64,000 nt of DNA from Flaccisagitta enflata (lineage: Eukaryota; Chaetognatha; Sagittoidea; Aphragmophora): contig OZ231126.1 of assembly GCA_965153355.1 (NCBI GenBank), positions 24,118,001 through 24,182,000 on the forward strand. The letters run 5' to 3'. This document shows positions 35,769-50,202 of the stretch, in pieces; position 1 is the first letter of the stretch; every line of letters starts with the position of its first letter. Both the position numbers and the translations under genes were made by a program. The notes beneath the pieces are model-generated. The model saw nothing but the letters and a program-made list of their open reading frames with translations, was not told the origin of the DNA and searched no databases.

Positions 35769-36748
35769 CTTTCTTTCTTGCATCTAATAGATTGAGAAAC
35801 GTTGTAAGCCTTCGCACTGAAGATTACAGTTTGTCATTGATATATCTCTCTGTATTTCTTTAACTTTTTTTTCCTAGAAGATTCGTAAAATCGATTGAAT
35901 CGGTGTGTGCTTGTGTGTCTGTGTCTGTTTCTGCAAATATGCACGTTTGCGTCAGTGTTCCTTCGTTCATTCGTCGAAATTTTTCTCAAATCATCCAAAC
36001 CAGTTCCAAATCGAGCGCAAGAAAATGATGAAGAAAGTAAGAATGAAAAAAAACTAGTCATCCAAGGATCGCACATGGTCAGCGGTACCCGATGCCCTGC
36101 TTGGAGTGATCAGCTGAAAGAGTGAGGTGAGAGCAGGGCAGCGGCCCCAAAGGGCCGATGTCCTGTAGGACACAGGGGTGAATTTCCAGACGTCCTGAGG
36201 GGCCACATTTGAAGGCATTCGATTCCTTCAAGCAGGGGGTTGAAGGGGCTGATTTTGGGCCTGAGAGCTCATTTTGGACCTCAGAGGGTTGATTTTTGAT
36301 CTGAAAGGGTTAATTTTTGATCTGAGAGGGCTGATCAGGGGCCTGAGAGGGCTAATTTGAGGTGTGAGAGGGCTGATTTGGGGCCTGAAAGTAGGGTGTC
36401 TTGAGGCTGCGAGGAAATGCAATGAAGTGTTGGAGCATAAAAAGGGAGCATATTTTCTGAAATATGCATAAGTAAGGAGATAAAAACAGTGGTCCTTTTC
36501 ATCCTAAGTATCAGAAATTGCATTTCCCCCTCATTTTACCAGGTATTATCAGCGGCGCCAAAATAGGCGAAAATCGCGAAAAATCGGAAAATGCGATAAA
36601 GCAGCATGTATAGATCATAGATGAAAGCTCTGTAGATTATTTCCAGATTGCCTCATTCATTTCTTCATTCAGTTATTTCTAAATTGTAATTTCTAGATTC
36701 CTTCTCCAGTCTCAAAAAATTCATGCCTTCCTCAGGTCAATCTCAACA

Positions 36749-36967
36749 AAACAAGGTCATTAGATCTAAGTCGCGTGCGTCAGCCTTCTCAAAAAAAGTC
36801 AGGCAGACAGACACAAAATTGTTTTTCTTCAAAAAGACATTTTAGATGGCTGTTTACTCCTGAAAACGTGATGAATAGACTTTAAAACAATTTTGTGACA
36901 GATGGACGGACGGACTGATGGACCACCAAAAAGTTCCTTATAGAGTCGCAAAGCGCACAACTAAAAA
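36749..36967 (+). mobile_element. Family C element C16 (nested in B2)
   Basis: AACAAGGTCATTAGATCTAA, GTCGCGTGCGTCAGCC, GATGGACGGACGGACTGATGG microsatellite, ATAGAGTCGCAAAGCGCACAACTAAAAA terminal stem (weakened). Confidence 0.65.
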
Positions 36968-37624
36968 TTGATTCAGCGCAAAAAACTAAAATCAAGGCTT
37001 ATCACTGTACAGTATTTTCTCTGTACAAAAAACTAACTGATGTATCTAATGGTTATATCTAGCATACAATTATTGCCCTGCTGAATAAATCTTACTTTAA
37101 TCTCAGCTTGCGAAACCCAAGTTTTGCAAATATTGTCCTGGTGAATAATCCTTATTCAAATTTTGGCCTGTAAGGCTCTAATTTTTGTTCAATGGTCATT
37201 GTGTTTGCTGCTTAAAATCCTTTTTTTTTATCTTGGTAGCCATTATTCTGGTCAGAGAGGTATCTTAGACCTGATACCAAAAACCAGATCAAACCTTCCA
37301 AGATCAAGTTTCTTGCCTCAATGACAAGTGGTCACAGCGTTTGTGATGAGAATTCATGCCACTTAGACCTAAACCTCAATTCTATGTTCCAGAAGTCTAA
37401 TACTCCAATACTAGTCACATAATGCAGATTCTGGCATCATGTTGCTAGCTAAAGTGAATGCACCATCATTCTAATGATTGTTTCAGCTATTGGAATACAC
37501 ACAGCATGCATGATTGGTGGTATCTTACTTTCAAATCAATTGAAATTCTTAGGTTTTGAATTACTATGAAAGCAAAGGAGGAACCATTGTTTTTTTTTTT
37601 TAAACCTAAAAAGGATTTCTGAGC

Positions 37625-38110
37625 AGTGGTCCCAAAGAGAAAGAAATCCTGTAGAACTCGGGGGGACTTTAGTTAGTCTGCCATTTGTTTGTCTGTTCCT
37701 GTTTCATCCCCTTAAATTAGCCCTCTCAGGCCTCAAATCAGCCTGTTCAGTGCACAAATCAGCCCTGTCAGGCTTCAAATTAGCTCTTACAGCCTTAAAA
37801 TCATCTCTCTTAGACCTTGCATCTAACCTCTTTGACCTTAGCTCTATTAATCTTTTATTGAGCCCAAATAGATATTGCAAGAGCCCTTCAGATCTCACAT
37901 CTGCCCTCAAAAGCCTGACTTAAGCCTCCTCAGGCTCTTGAAACAGCCTTCACATCATCAAAGGCCCTTCATTAACCCTCTTCAGATGTGAAAAATGTCC
38001 TGCCAATTTTACAGGATTTTGTCCCCTTAAAGGCTACCTCCCATTCTCAAGCAAAATCATGCAGAGCAATGGAACAAGTATCGCATATTGCCCTACGCAA
38101 CTGGTTTTGC
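37625..38110 (-). mobile_element. Decayed family A element A5 (nested in B2)
   Basis: CAGTGGTCCCAAAGAGAAAG and CCTGTAGAACTCGGGGGGAC resemble the A inner block. Next come reversed 21-bp units (CTCTCAGGCCTCAAATCAGC), then TTACAGGATTTTGTCCCCTT and GCATATTGCCCTACGCAAC, the reversed left end. Heavily mutated, so it is old. Confidence 0.65.
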
Positions 38111-38208
38111 TATCTAAAGACCAATTTGAGACATGAGGGACATGGTTTGGAGTACCTAGTGCTTATCCAGAGCGTCAAGGCAGTCAATTTCTTAGTCAAA
38201 TCAGTTGA

Positions 38209-38364
38209 TTTTTAGTTGCGGACACGCGACTCTACACCTTGCTGTGTCGGTCGGTCCGTCGGTCCGTCCGTCCGTCCGAAATATTTTTGAATTGCGATTG
38301 GTTTACGCATTACTGCTCCTGCCCAACCGTCTGCGACTGGATTGCCGTGTATCTGGCCTTGTTT
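38209..38364 (-). mobile_element. Family C element C17 (nested in B2, minus strand)
   Basis: TTTTTAGTTGCGGACACGCG then ACTCTACACCTTGC, GGTCCGTCGGTCCGTCCGTCC, TACTGCTCCTGCCCAACC, TGTATCTGGCCTTGTTTG. Confidence 0.8.
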
Positions 38365-39378
38365 GTTTAAGACATTTGTTAAAGTTCTAATCCGATGGAT
38401 TAGAATGCTGAGATTGCAAATATTTATAAGAGAGGGCTAAGTAATTTAAGACACCGCAATTGCCGCTGTTTTAAACTTGGAAATTTGAGAATTTAAACAG
38501 TGAAGTATTATCATAGACAGGGCAAGTTTTAGATGTCTAAAGGCTGACAGCCTCAGAGGCCAGGATCTGAGTTTTAGAAACCAGGTTGAAAGTTTGGTTT
38601 GGCAGGACAGGCTTTGTGGAGCCAAGTTTTGATATATCTGGATCTTGGTGGCCTGGTATTGTGTGGCAAGGCTTATAAGAATCTTTAAAACTGTCCTCTG
38701 GATTTTGTAGATGAGGCTGAGGCTATTGTAGACTAGAAATTGAGAAGTTGGATCTGGGGCTGGAAGGACACAATCTTGCTCTGGGTGGCGGGGCCAAAAT
38801 TTGGGGCAAAATAGTTTACGTTGTTGTCTCAATGGCCAGAATCATATTTGTGATGAAAATTTGGGCATCTGGAATCAGGACTATAGCCTCTTTAATCAAT
38901 AGTAAGGGTGACAAGGAATATATTGAGATCTTGAAATAAAAAAATTTGACCTTTATTAGAGAGCTGTAGATCAGAGGGTCCCAGTGATCAGATTAAATTT
39001 TAGTTGTGTAAAGTTTCTAGCAGATTGAAAGACAGTTTGCTGGACAGATAGCCCTATAGTCAAGATAAAGCCTTTTTTCAAAGGCCTAAAGCACTTCTAA
39101 GCAGGGCTTAAAGTGAATTTATGTTTAACCCTCCACAGATGAAGAGAAGGAAGATAACTTAAAATTCACTTCTGTTTTGTCAACCTTTCAATCAAAGGCA
39201 TGTGGTGATTCTCTCTTTTTCAATAATTTTGTATTTTTACTCTTCATAATATTCTTTTAATGAAGTAATGTGATTGAAATGTGATTAAAACTCCTGATTT
39301 CAGTGAAATAACAAGTTTTGTCAGAAATGAAGCCAGAATCAATATTGTGAGCATTTTAAGTTTTAATCAGATTAAGTA

Positions 39379-39950
39379 CAGTAGATGTCGTCATGACTGG
39401 GAAATACGGGGGAATTCATTACAGGCTGAGAAATATACTAAAGAGACTGATATTTAGAATATAGGCTGATAAAAGGATGCTTTATTGCCCATGGATGTTG
39501 GTTGCCATGGAAACACATTTCCATGTATTCACGCTAAAGTATCAATATTTTGAGAAATTTTTTGAGGTAACATTGTTTAAAATAAAATTTGCTTCAATTT
39601 TCCTACAACATGTTCTGTAAGAATATTGCTAGTTTAGCCGTTGTCAGGAAGTGTAACTATGTGTGACAGCCCTGTTATGCTCCCTAGCAACCGCCAAACA
39701 AGCGATATTAGTACAGAACATATTGTAGAAAAGTTGTAGCAAATTTTATCATAAACAATGTTCCTTCTAAAATTTCTCAAAATATTGATACTTAAGCGTA
39801 AATAGATAAAAACGTGTTTCTATAGCAACCAACACCCATGGGCGATAAAGCATTCTTTTATTAGTTTACATTCCAAATATCAGTTTTTTAGATTTATTTA
39901 TCTTCCTGTAATGAATTCCCCGTATTTCCAAGTATAGACGACATCTACTG
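39379..39950. mobile_element. Palindromic MITE I with CAGTAGATGTCGTC ends
   Basis: The left end CAGTAGATGTCGTCATGACT and the right end, inverse AGACGACATCTACTG, are flanked by TA (39377-39378, 39951-39952). The arms pair almost throughout: GGGAAATACGGGG, TGGGTGTTGGTTGC-like, ATCAATATTTTGAGAAATTT, AACATTGTTTA and ATGTTCTGTA blocks. About 572 bp, roughly 270-bp arms, no coding sequence. A pogo/Tigger-like affinity is possible from the CAGTA start and TA flanks. Confidence 0.85.
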
Positions 39951-40837
39951 TATCATCAAAGGAAAATGACATTAAAATAAGCAATTATTCGCAATTTTTC
40001 GCAATTTTTCGCGATTTTTCGCGATTTTATCTTTCACATTATTCTTTTCCTAAAGTGAGTAATATAATAAAAAATCCTGATTTCAACATAATAACAAGTT
40101 ATGTCAAGAATGAGAATCAAAATTGTGAAAATTTTTAGTTCCAATTGGATCAAGTTTTGGCAAAGGGGAAATATAATGAAAATAGTGATTTTTCGCATTT
40201 TTTGCATTTTTTTGACATTTACAGCATTTCAAAAATAGAGGGGGAAATGCAATTTCCGCCCAAATCCAAATCAATTTCATTGTATTAACAGTCTATATTG
40301 GTGGGTTTACCTATGGAATGGCTCCCTTTTCATCAGTTGTTTAAGAGATATTTCTCATCATACCCTACTGAAAGGGCTGATTTGGGGCCTGAAAGGGCTG
40401 ATTTGAGGCCTGAGAGGGCTTATTTGAGGTGCCTGAGTAGCCTCGGGGGGGACGTACGAACGGACGTACGGACGGACGTACGGACGTCTGGAAATTCACC
40501 CCTGTGTCCTACAGGACATCGGCCCTTTGGGGCCGCTGCCCAAAAAGGAATGAATGAAAAGAAAAGAAAGGGGAGTCTAGGAGCTCGAAAGAGAGAGACA
40601 ATAGATTAGTGTGATGCAATGAGATGATTAAAAAAGACATTTCTTTTTACTATCTTTTCCAACAAAAGAAATATGAGCCATAATAGAAGTCATCCTTTCT
40701 TTTGATGAGGGCTAGATCACTCAAGGATGATGACGATGTCAATTATGCAAATGAGAATTTTCACTCTCCCGCGATCAGCATTTCAATGAATCTTGGCTGG
40801 GGCGCAAGAAAACATCCTTCAACTCGAGATGAGAAAA

Positions 40838-41515
40838 AGTCCATTGGAGGAAGAAAGAAGAGGAAGAAGAAGAAGTAGAGGAAGAAGACGAGGAAGAAGA
40901 AGAATTAGAAGGGGAAGAAGGTGGAGAATACGAGATAGGAAAGGAAGAAAGAAGAGGAAGAAGAAGAAGAAGAAGAGGACGGAGACGAAGAAGAAAAAAA
41001 TATTAGGAGAGGAAGAAGGTGGAGAATACGGGATAAAAAAGGAAGAAAGAAGAGGAAGAAGAAGAAGAGGACGAAGACAAAGAAGAAGAGTAGTAGGAGA
41101 GGAGGAAGTTGAAGAATATGAGATAGAAAAGGAAAAAAGAAGAGGAAGAAGAAGAAGAGGACGAAGATGAAGAAGAAAAAGAATTAGGAGAGGAAGAAGG
41201 TGGAGAATATGAGATAGAAAAGGAAGAAAGAAGAGGAAGAAGAATAAGAAGAGGATGGAGACGAAGAAGAAAAAGAAGTAGGAGAGGAGGAAGTTGAAGA
41301 ATGAGAGATAGAAAAGGAAGAAAAAAGAGGAAGGAGAAGAAGAAGAGGACGAAGAAGAAATAGAAGTAGGAGAGGAGGAAGTTGAAGAATACGAGATAGA
41401 AAAGAAAGAAAGAAGAGGAAGAAGACGAAGCAGAGGACGAAGAAGAAATAAAAGTAGGAGAGGAGGAAGTTGAAGAATACGAGATAGAAAAGGAAGAAAG
41501 AGGAGATAGCGTTAA
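40838..41515. repeat. Purine-only minisatellite, about 90-bp period
   Basis: Almost entirely A and G on the + strand. The landmark GGAGAGGAGGAAGTTGAAGA / GGAGAATACGAGATAG recurs at about 40912, 41008, 41097, 41188, 41282, 41368 and 41456, so the period is 86-97 bp. The frames read Glu/Arg/Lys or Phe/Leu/Ser and are artefacts. A strand-asymmetric tract of 680 bp could form triplex (H-DNA). Confidence 0.85.
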
Positions 41516-41519
41516 AACA

Positions 41520-42522
41520 GAAATAGAGAGGTGGGTGGAGAAAGAAGTCAGCCATGGCGTAGGATAAATGAATGCAGATTTTGTGTAGGAAAGGGGCTAG
41601 GGGGGGAGTGCAGTGGTACCGCGACTGAGAAAAAAAAACTGACAAGATTATTTCCACAATAATATGGACAGGCCGGGATTCAAGTAGTTGTGGCACTTTT
41701 TCAAAATGGGTTATGTCTTTATTGACTTAAGGATAATAGCACTTTCTGTCAAAAATCTTTATGTCACAATCAGGAACTCAGTTTTCAAGGTTTAGTTGTC
41801 TATAGAAAGATTCTCAGGCAAAAAATGGAAAGACAGCGAAAAACATCTACATAAATAGGAAACCGCTTGAAAGTAAAGTAAGAAATCAGGAAATAAAGGA
41901 AAAACAAAACCGACTAACAAAAACACGCTAACAATCAAACGAAAAGGAAGAATTTTCACAATGTTGTGTGAAATAGACACCCTCTGATCGAAAGGTAACT
42001 CTGATAAGGACAGAGGAAAGGTACAAAGAGAAAAGAGAGAAAGAAAGAGGTCGCGCCAAGGGGAAGGTGAGTAGAGTCGCGAAGCCATAAAACATGGCAC
42101 GCTCCGCTGTGTTCTAATCAAGGAAGTAAAGAAAAAAGATGGGAAAAGGGAAAGAAGGATAGAAGCAAGAACAAGAACAAGAAACAGAGGGAAGATGGGA
42201 AAAAAGTGCTGTGAGAAGTGGGAGAAGGTTGAAAGGATATGCATAAAAAGATCTACGCAGAGAGAAGCAGTGAGAGAAGAAAAGAAAGGAAGAAAGAAAG
42301 TGATAGGGTTGCTATAGACGCACATATACTATAGATACTATTGCTATAGATACAATTTTCATCTTTTTTTTGCCTTTTTTTTCTTGTGAAAGTCTCTGAA
42401 TTTTTTTATTGCTTCTCCTCTTTTTTTCGTCTTCTCTTCTTCCTGACTGCCTGATTTTTTTTTCTTTTTGCAGCACTATTTGAAGTCTGCTTCTGCTTTT
42501 TTGTCCTCTTCATCTTCTTCGT
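41520..42522. other. No recognisable gene
   Basis: A/G-rich then T-rich unique-looking sequence. The 177-codon minus-strand frame (41792-42325) is Phe/Leu/Ser-rich with no domain I recognise. Confidence 0.45.
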
Positions 42523-42644
42523 CTTTTTAGGTGCGACAAAGCACCTCTATAACTTGCTCTGTCCGTCTGTCGGTTGGTTGGTCTGTAATGCATTCGTTCG
42601 ACGATCCACACGTCGCACCTTATTGGCCTGCTTGGCCTTGTTTG
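42523..42644 (-). mobile_element. Family C element C18 with a fully changed hairpin
   Basis: TTTTTAGGTGCGACAAAGCACCTCTATA: the stem is AGGTGC/GCACCT instead of AGTCGCG/CGCGACT, with both sides changed together. GTCTGTCGGTTGGTTGG microsatellite, then ACACGTCGCACC and GGCCTTGTTTG. Confidence 0.75.
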
Positions 42645-42654
42645 TTTTCTGCTT

Positions 42655-42732
42655 CCTCTTCTTCTTCTTCATCTTCTACCTATTTTCCTTGTCCGTTTTC
42701 TTCTTTTTCATTTCTCCTTTTCTTCTTCTCCT

Positions 42733-42764
<32 letters not shown>

Positions 42765-43160
42765 TTCTTCTTCTTCTTCTTCTTTTTGATTTTGTTTTTG
42801 TTTTTGTTTTTGTTTTTGTTTTTGTTTTTGTTTTTGTTTTTGTTTTTGTTTCCGTTTTCGTTTTAGTATTTTTTTGGTTTTTGTTTTTCTCCTTCTTCTT
42901 CTTATTCTCCTTCTTCTCCTTCTTCTTTATCTCCTTCCTCTTCTTCTTCTCCTTCTCTTTCTCCTTCTTCATCTCCTTCCTCTTCTTCTTCTCCTTCTTC
43001 TCCTTCTTCTTCATCTCCTTCCTCTTCTTCTTCTCCTTCTTCTTCTTCTTCTTCTTATTCTTCTTCTTCTTCTTCTTCTTCTTCTTCTTCTTCTTCTTCT
43101 TCTTCTTCTTCTTCTTCTTCTTCTTCATCTTCTTCTTCTTCTTCTTCTCCCTCTTCCTTT
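42655..43160. repeat. (CTT)n / (TTTTTG)n / (TTC)n pyrimidine array
   Basis: CTTCTT repeats (42655-42785), a pure hexamer (TTTTTG)n block (42786-42855), then TTC/TCC repeats to 43160. Confidence 0.95.
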
Positions 43161-43298
43161 TTTTCCGTCACCCACGCGTCGCGGCGACTCCGTTTTCCAT
43201 TTGTTTTTGTTTTCATTTGTTTTTGTTTTTGAAACGAAGATCACAAAACGAAAACGATCAAAATATTTTGCGTCTCGCTTCCGGGACGAGGTCGGGTG

Positions 43299-43302
<4 letters not shown>

Positions 43303-43391
<89 letters not shown>
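43303..43391. repeat. (GA)n microsatellite
   Basis: Pure GA run. Confidence 0.97.
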
Positions 43392-43395
<4 letters not shown>

Positions 43396-43467
43396 GTAGG
43401 AGAAATGGGTTAGATTTGTGAAGGGGACGGGCAACACAGTCAGTGCAAAAAAGATGATGGTTAAGTG

Positions 43468-44585
<1,118 letters not shown>

Positions 44586-44639
44586 GACGACGATGTTGAT
44601 ATGGAGTTGGTCTTGGATGGGGCCAGCCCCTGTGCGCAT

Positions 44640-45600
44640 TTCCCTTTGACTGTCTCACAACCGCGCATCATTAGAAATGGGTCCCGAGGGAGGAATAAAA
44701 CCAACGACGGATTCAAACCAAATGTCGCACCACTTCTTTAATCTTACTTCCCCTCACTTACTCTACTTCTTCTTTAATCTTACTTCCCTAGGCCCCTCCC
44801 GTACTCTACTTCTTCTTTAATCTTACTTCCCCACCCTTTCATTCTTTTACTTTGATCTGTTTTTGTTCTTCTTCTTCTTAAATGTTATTTTTCCTCACTT
44901 GACCTTTCCTTTTGCTTCGGCCCATTTTACTTCCTCTCTAGTATCATCCCTTCATTCTTTTACTTTTTCTTTGCGCTCATTTTGCTGCTCATTTACTCTT
45001 ACTCACCCTTACTATCTCTACATCTTCTTTACTGATACTCTAGTCCTTCAATTTCCCTTCCACTCACTAACTTCATTTCTTCTTTCCTTTCCTTTCCTTT
45101 CTGTTTTTCTTTCATTCATCCCGTCAGTAAACAAAAACTTTGGGTTGGCTGAATCAAGGAAATTCCATTAATACGGAATGGTACATCGACCAGCTCTTTA
45201 ACCGTATAAAACTGGTTACTTTAATGGACGAACGGACTGATATGTCTGCATGTGTTTCCATCTCCAACATCTAATCACGAATCGGGACAGAAAAAACCTC
45301 TGAAGCTGGAGGCGTAGGTCTAAGGCTCTGAAGCGCAGGTGGTGCCGTGGTAAAAGTCTAGACGCATGAGAAATGATCGCACATTTTTCTAAATAATATT
45401 TTTCCCTTTCTCTCCCTTAGACTATCACGTTTCTCTGCCATTTATTACTTCTGCTTTTAATTCATTCATTCTCTTCCTCTTCCACCACTCGTTTTTTTTT
45501 CTCTTGTCTCTTTTGTATTTTTTTTTCATTCCATATTTTTTTCTTACTCCAAGTCTCTTAGTAAACTCTTGGGCTTCCTTAAAAATAGTATTGTTAGAAC
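44640..45600. other. No gene; a 40-bp tandem triplicate
   Basis: CTTCTTTAATCTTACTTCCC recurs at about 44732, 44770 and 44811 (period about 40 bp). The rest is T/C-rich unique sequence without a supported gene. Confidence 0.5.
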
Positions 45601-45601
45601 C

Positions 45602-46325
<724 letters not shown>

Positions 46326-46329
46326 GACT

Positions 46330-46689
46330 TAGAACTGTTAGTTGTTAGATGATTATTTTTTTCGTCTTTTCAAATCAGTAGATAGCATGAATCTTGATTT
46401 TCATTTTCATTATCTTACCTTGAAATCTTTTTTCCTTCTCTTCTAATCATCTACCTGACGATACTTAAAATAATTTGAAGTTTCGACGGTTCTCTTTTGG
46501 CTAAACAATTTAGTAAACATTTCTCTGAGTTTTTCGAGTTAAAGCTTTTTTCCCCCACCCTCCCTTATTTCTCTTATCTTTGCCCGTAATACCACCATCT
46601 TTACTCCCTTTTCTCCTCCTTCACCGTCATATCATTTTCCTTTTCTCCATTCATCTCATTACGTATTTCTGCATTTGCATTTCCAATTT

Positions 46690-46737
<48 letters not shown>

Positions 46738-47770
46738 TTCATCCTTCGCGCTGTTCTTCATTTTCTTTGGCCTTCCGTAGTCCCACTCCTTTCTGTTTGG
46801 TGCCCACTTCTCGTTCCCTTTTCTCTTACCCCGCCTACAGTCAGAATGTGTATCGATTACGCCTTCTCTAATTCCCAGCTCAACAACAGTTGAACTCCGC
46901 TAAAACGAGTCTGCCAATGACGGAATTCCGCCAGTATTGAATTTGAATTTATGCTATAAATCATAGCCCTTCAACTTTTTCAAAAAGATGTTGGTAATAT
47001 CAAAAATTTGTGAATCTCAAATAAAATCGCTGAAAATATTCTAGTGTTGGATTTGGATAATGTATGCCGAGTGCAACAATTCATCTCACGATTCTTGCCA
47101 CCCCTTTTCTACCCTGCCCGAGCCATATTTGATATTTGCCTCTTGTCTTCCTCCAAGCCTACTGTAGACTATTCTCCCCCTGCTCGAATCTCTTCTCGAA
47201 TTCTCCTGATGTTGCTCCGCCTCACTTTTCTCCCTCACAACCTCTATTCCTCCTCATCCTCTTTCTCACACTTGCTTTCTCCATTCATCCACTTCACCTT
47301 GGGTGCTTTCCAAACTCCCTGACTCGATTTCTTTCAAGCAATCTAATTTGTCTTTTCTATTCCCTGAAATTCTGCTTTTTCTTCATTTTCTTTCCTATTC
47401 ACTTTATCTTATTTTGCAGCCCTTGTGTAGTCCGCAATCGCAAGTTTATTTCATTGTTTTAGTCGTATGATTCTTTATTTTGATTCTGATCTGTTTGTTT
47501 TGCTTACCGTCGTTTTACCTTTGGTTTTTGTTTTTATTTTTTTATTTTTTTTTTTTTTTTTTTTTTTTTTTGTTGGTCTATTTATTGATGAAAAATATTC
47601 TATGACAATTATGTAAAATATACGAAGCCCCCATACTCAAGGAAAACATAAAAAAAAAAGAACAAGAAAAAACCCACTCAAAACCCTCCTGCGCATCGTA
47701 TTTTTTCTCGTTTTTACGATAGAGGGAGCCTTTCTTCTATCCCTCATCTTTCTGCGCTGCTAGATGCTGA
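46330..47770. other. No gene; short CT run and poly-T
   Basis: T/C-rich unique-looking sequence with (CT)n at 46692-46731, a pogo-like left end fragment at 46887 and poly-T at 47539-47571. No supported coding sequence. Confidence 0.45.
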
Positions 47771-47850
47771 ATTGCCAATTCTTTTTCTGTCTTCCTTTTT
47801 TTCGATTTTCATTTCCAATCTTCTCTCACCTGCCAGGAAGAGAGAGGGAG

Positions 47851-47854
<4 letters not shown>

Positions 47855-47930
<76 letters not shown>
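47855..47930. repeat. (GA)n microsatellite
   Basis: Pure GA run. Confidence 0.96.
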
Positions 47931-47934
<4 letters not shown>

Positions 47935-48104
47935 TGATACATCAGCAATTCTATTAAGCCCGTCTTGATTGATTCCATCCCACCACCGAAGCCAAAAGAG
48001 AGAAAAAGAGAGAGAATACAGAAAGGAATTGGATCAGATGGGTTTTTGGAAGGGATGAGAGGTGATCTGAGATGTAAGGAGGAATGGGGATGATGAAGGG
48101 ATAA

Positions 48105-48345
48105 GAAAAGAATAAGATAAGATAAGATAAGAAGATAAGATAAGATAAGATAAGAAGATAAGGCCATAATAAAAAATAAAAAAGAAACCACGTGTAAAAC
48201 TTGTGTGAATAAGTAAATGAAAGAATGAATGAATGAATGAATGGATGAATGAATGAATGAACGAATGAATGAATGAATGAATGAATGAATGAATGAATGA
48301 ATGAATGAATGAATGAATGAATGAATGAATGAATGAATGAAAGAA
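48105..48345. repeat. (AAGAT)n and (GAAT)n microsatellites
   Basis: AAGATAAGATAAGAT units at 48105-48165, then GAATGAATGAATG tetranucleotide run at 48224-48342. Confidence 0.93.
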
Positions 48346-48349
48346 TATG

Positions 48350-49403
48350 AAAAAATGAAAAAATGACCAAATAAATGATTTGGAACATGAATGAATTGAT
48401 TAATGTATAAACGGGTGAATGAAAAATTTTACAGACGTTAATCACATACGCATAACCCGCTGATACTAGACGCTCGTCGCACATCATAAAAGGCAGGAAG
48501 TGACCATTGGCTGCCGTCACAAAGCAGCTATATGAGTAAGCGAGATGATGGAAACCTTTCCCTTTCACGCCTTTCAGACTTCCCATTGCAATCCTGCCAC
48601 CATCTGGTTGATGAATCTTTGTTCATTTACTCGCCACCGACGTTCTCTATACCAAGCTGATGGATATCTTTCATTAACTCTTTTAGTTGATAAACGCCAC
48701 AGCGCGTAATTTTCTTCTTCTTCCATCTTTTGCAATGTGATGAAGAATTCTTACCGCGTTTGGTCATTATTTCCGCACCTGATTTTTCTTTTGACCAAAT
48801 GGCTTTTGACTTTGAGTCATATCAAACATTTGAAAATGAGGTCAACGATGAAAGAACATGATGCATATGAGGGTGAGCAAACCTAGCGCTTTATTGAAAA
48901 TGAAGTGCCATGGGTTGAAGGATGAGGCTTAACAAAGGAGGAGATGGGAAGCAGAAAATATGTTACGGAGAAGACTCCGAGTGCTAACTAAGTTAGGTTT
49001 ACTTAAGGGAAAATAAGTCACGAGACGATCACGGGAGAATTGATGTGATTGATTCAGCTTTCTCCATGCACCCTTCTTAATTCCACCTTTATTCATGATC
49101 CATGCAGTTAATAATTTCTGTGTAAAATATGTACTCACGACTTTATAGGTAATGTATACCGCGGTAACAATTATTCATGGATTTCCGTTTAACAGACCTC
49201 CCATTGTGGTTGTTTTCATTCAGCTTTGTGCTGCTTTTTTAGACCAAATGATTGTGATCATACAACCTCTGTACTTCTACCACCCAACTTTCCCGTCTCC
49301 TCCTCAAACGGGTCGAATACCTCTCGTTACTTTCTCTCATCCTTACTTACTTTTGCTGACAAAACGCCACTGGCGGGGAAAAAAAAGCACCGTCGGCGTC
49401 AAC

Positions 49404-49405
<2 letters not shown>
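48350..49405. other. No recognisable gene
   Basis: AT-rich unique-looking sequence with no supported gene or repeat family. Confidence 0.45.

Positions 49406-49410
<5 letters not shown>

Positions 49411-49494
<84 letters not shown>
49411..49494. repeat. (GA)n microsatellite
   Basis: Pure GA run after TGTGTGTGA. Confidence 0.97.
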
Positions 49495-49498
<4 letters not shown>

Positions 49499-49499
49499 C

Positions 49500-50200
49500 A
49501 GTAGACGATGGCGCCGGCTTTGGAAGCACAGGTGGAGAAGAGAAATCGAAGGCATAAAACCAAATGTGAAAATATAGATCATAAAAGCGACGCCGCTGAA
49601 ACCGCTATTCTACCAAAGCCACACCATTTTTTACCACCTCTCTAACCCCGCAAAAAATGTCACTTTTTTTACCACCAAAACCAATGTTCATCAAGAAGCT
49701 ACTGAACTTTTTCCACCACGGGTGCTAATATCTTTTTTTTAAACAGCAATTTCTTCAAAACTCTATGGAAACTGCAGCAAGCTGTTGCAATTTTTCTCGC
49801 CATCATTGTCCCTTAATTCTTTACACACTACTACAACCACTTTACATTACCACTGCTCATTAACACTTTTCTTGACACCACGGCCGCTGAGTTTTGTTGT
49901 AAGACCACCACCGTAGCTTCACAATCTACACTTTCGCCGTAACTGTAATTTGCTACCCATTACTGCCCCGGCAGACACTATCTCCATTACATAATAATCT
50001 TTTTTCTTACACACCGCTACCGCGTTAGCAAATACCATCATCATCACCGCTGTCATATACTACTCGTTTTGTATGCCAACAGTGTTACATTTTAAACCGT
50101 CCCCATACCATCAATTGTATCAATTGCGGCCATAGCCATAGTGTCAACAAACATCACCACTGTTGTCGCCGCCACCACCACTAACGAGATCACTATCGCC
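49500..50200. other. ACC-rich sequence leading into a minisatellite
   Basis: Increasingly rich in ACCACC/CATCA motifs. No supported gene. Confidence 0.45.
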
Positions 50201-50202
50201 AC

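Larger units (their letters stand above)
36055..40541 (+). mobile_element. Composite family B element B2, 4.5 kb
   Basis: The left end AGTCATCCAAGGATCGCACA with inner block GCGGCCCCAAAGGGCCGATG, CCTGTAGGACACAGGGGTGA. The right end is its inverse, with GGAAATTCACCCCTGTGTCC ... GGCCGCTGCCC and AAAAAGG at 40541, preceded by GGACGTACGGACGGACG. Partial 21-bp minisatellites (GGGCCTGAGAGGGCTGATTT type) flank both sides (36235-36400, 40375-40440). Inside is an inverted pair (AATTGCATTTCCCCCTC at 36517 and GAGGGGGAAATGCAATT at 40233) around 3.7 kb that holds two C elements, a decayed A element and palindrome I. No transposase or other coding sequence is seen. Confidence 0.7.

Noticed and set aside
41792-42325. 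177-codon minus-strand frame as a membrane protein
   Set aside because: Hydrophobic Phe/Leu/Ser-rich composition follows from A/G-rich DNA. I see no conserved motif or splice context.
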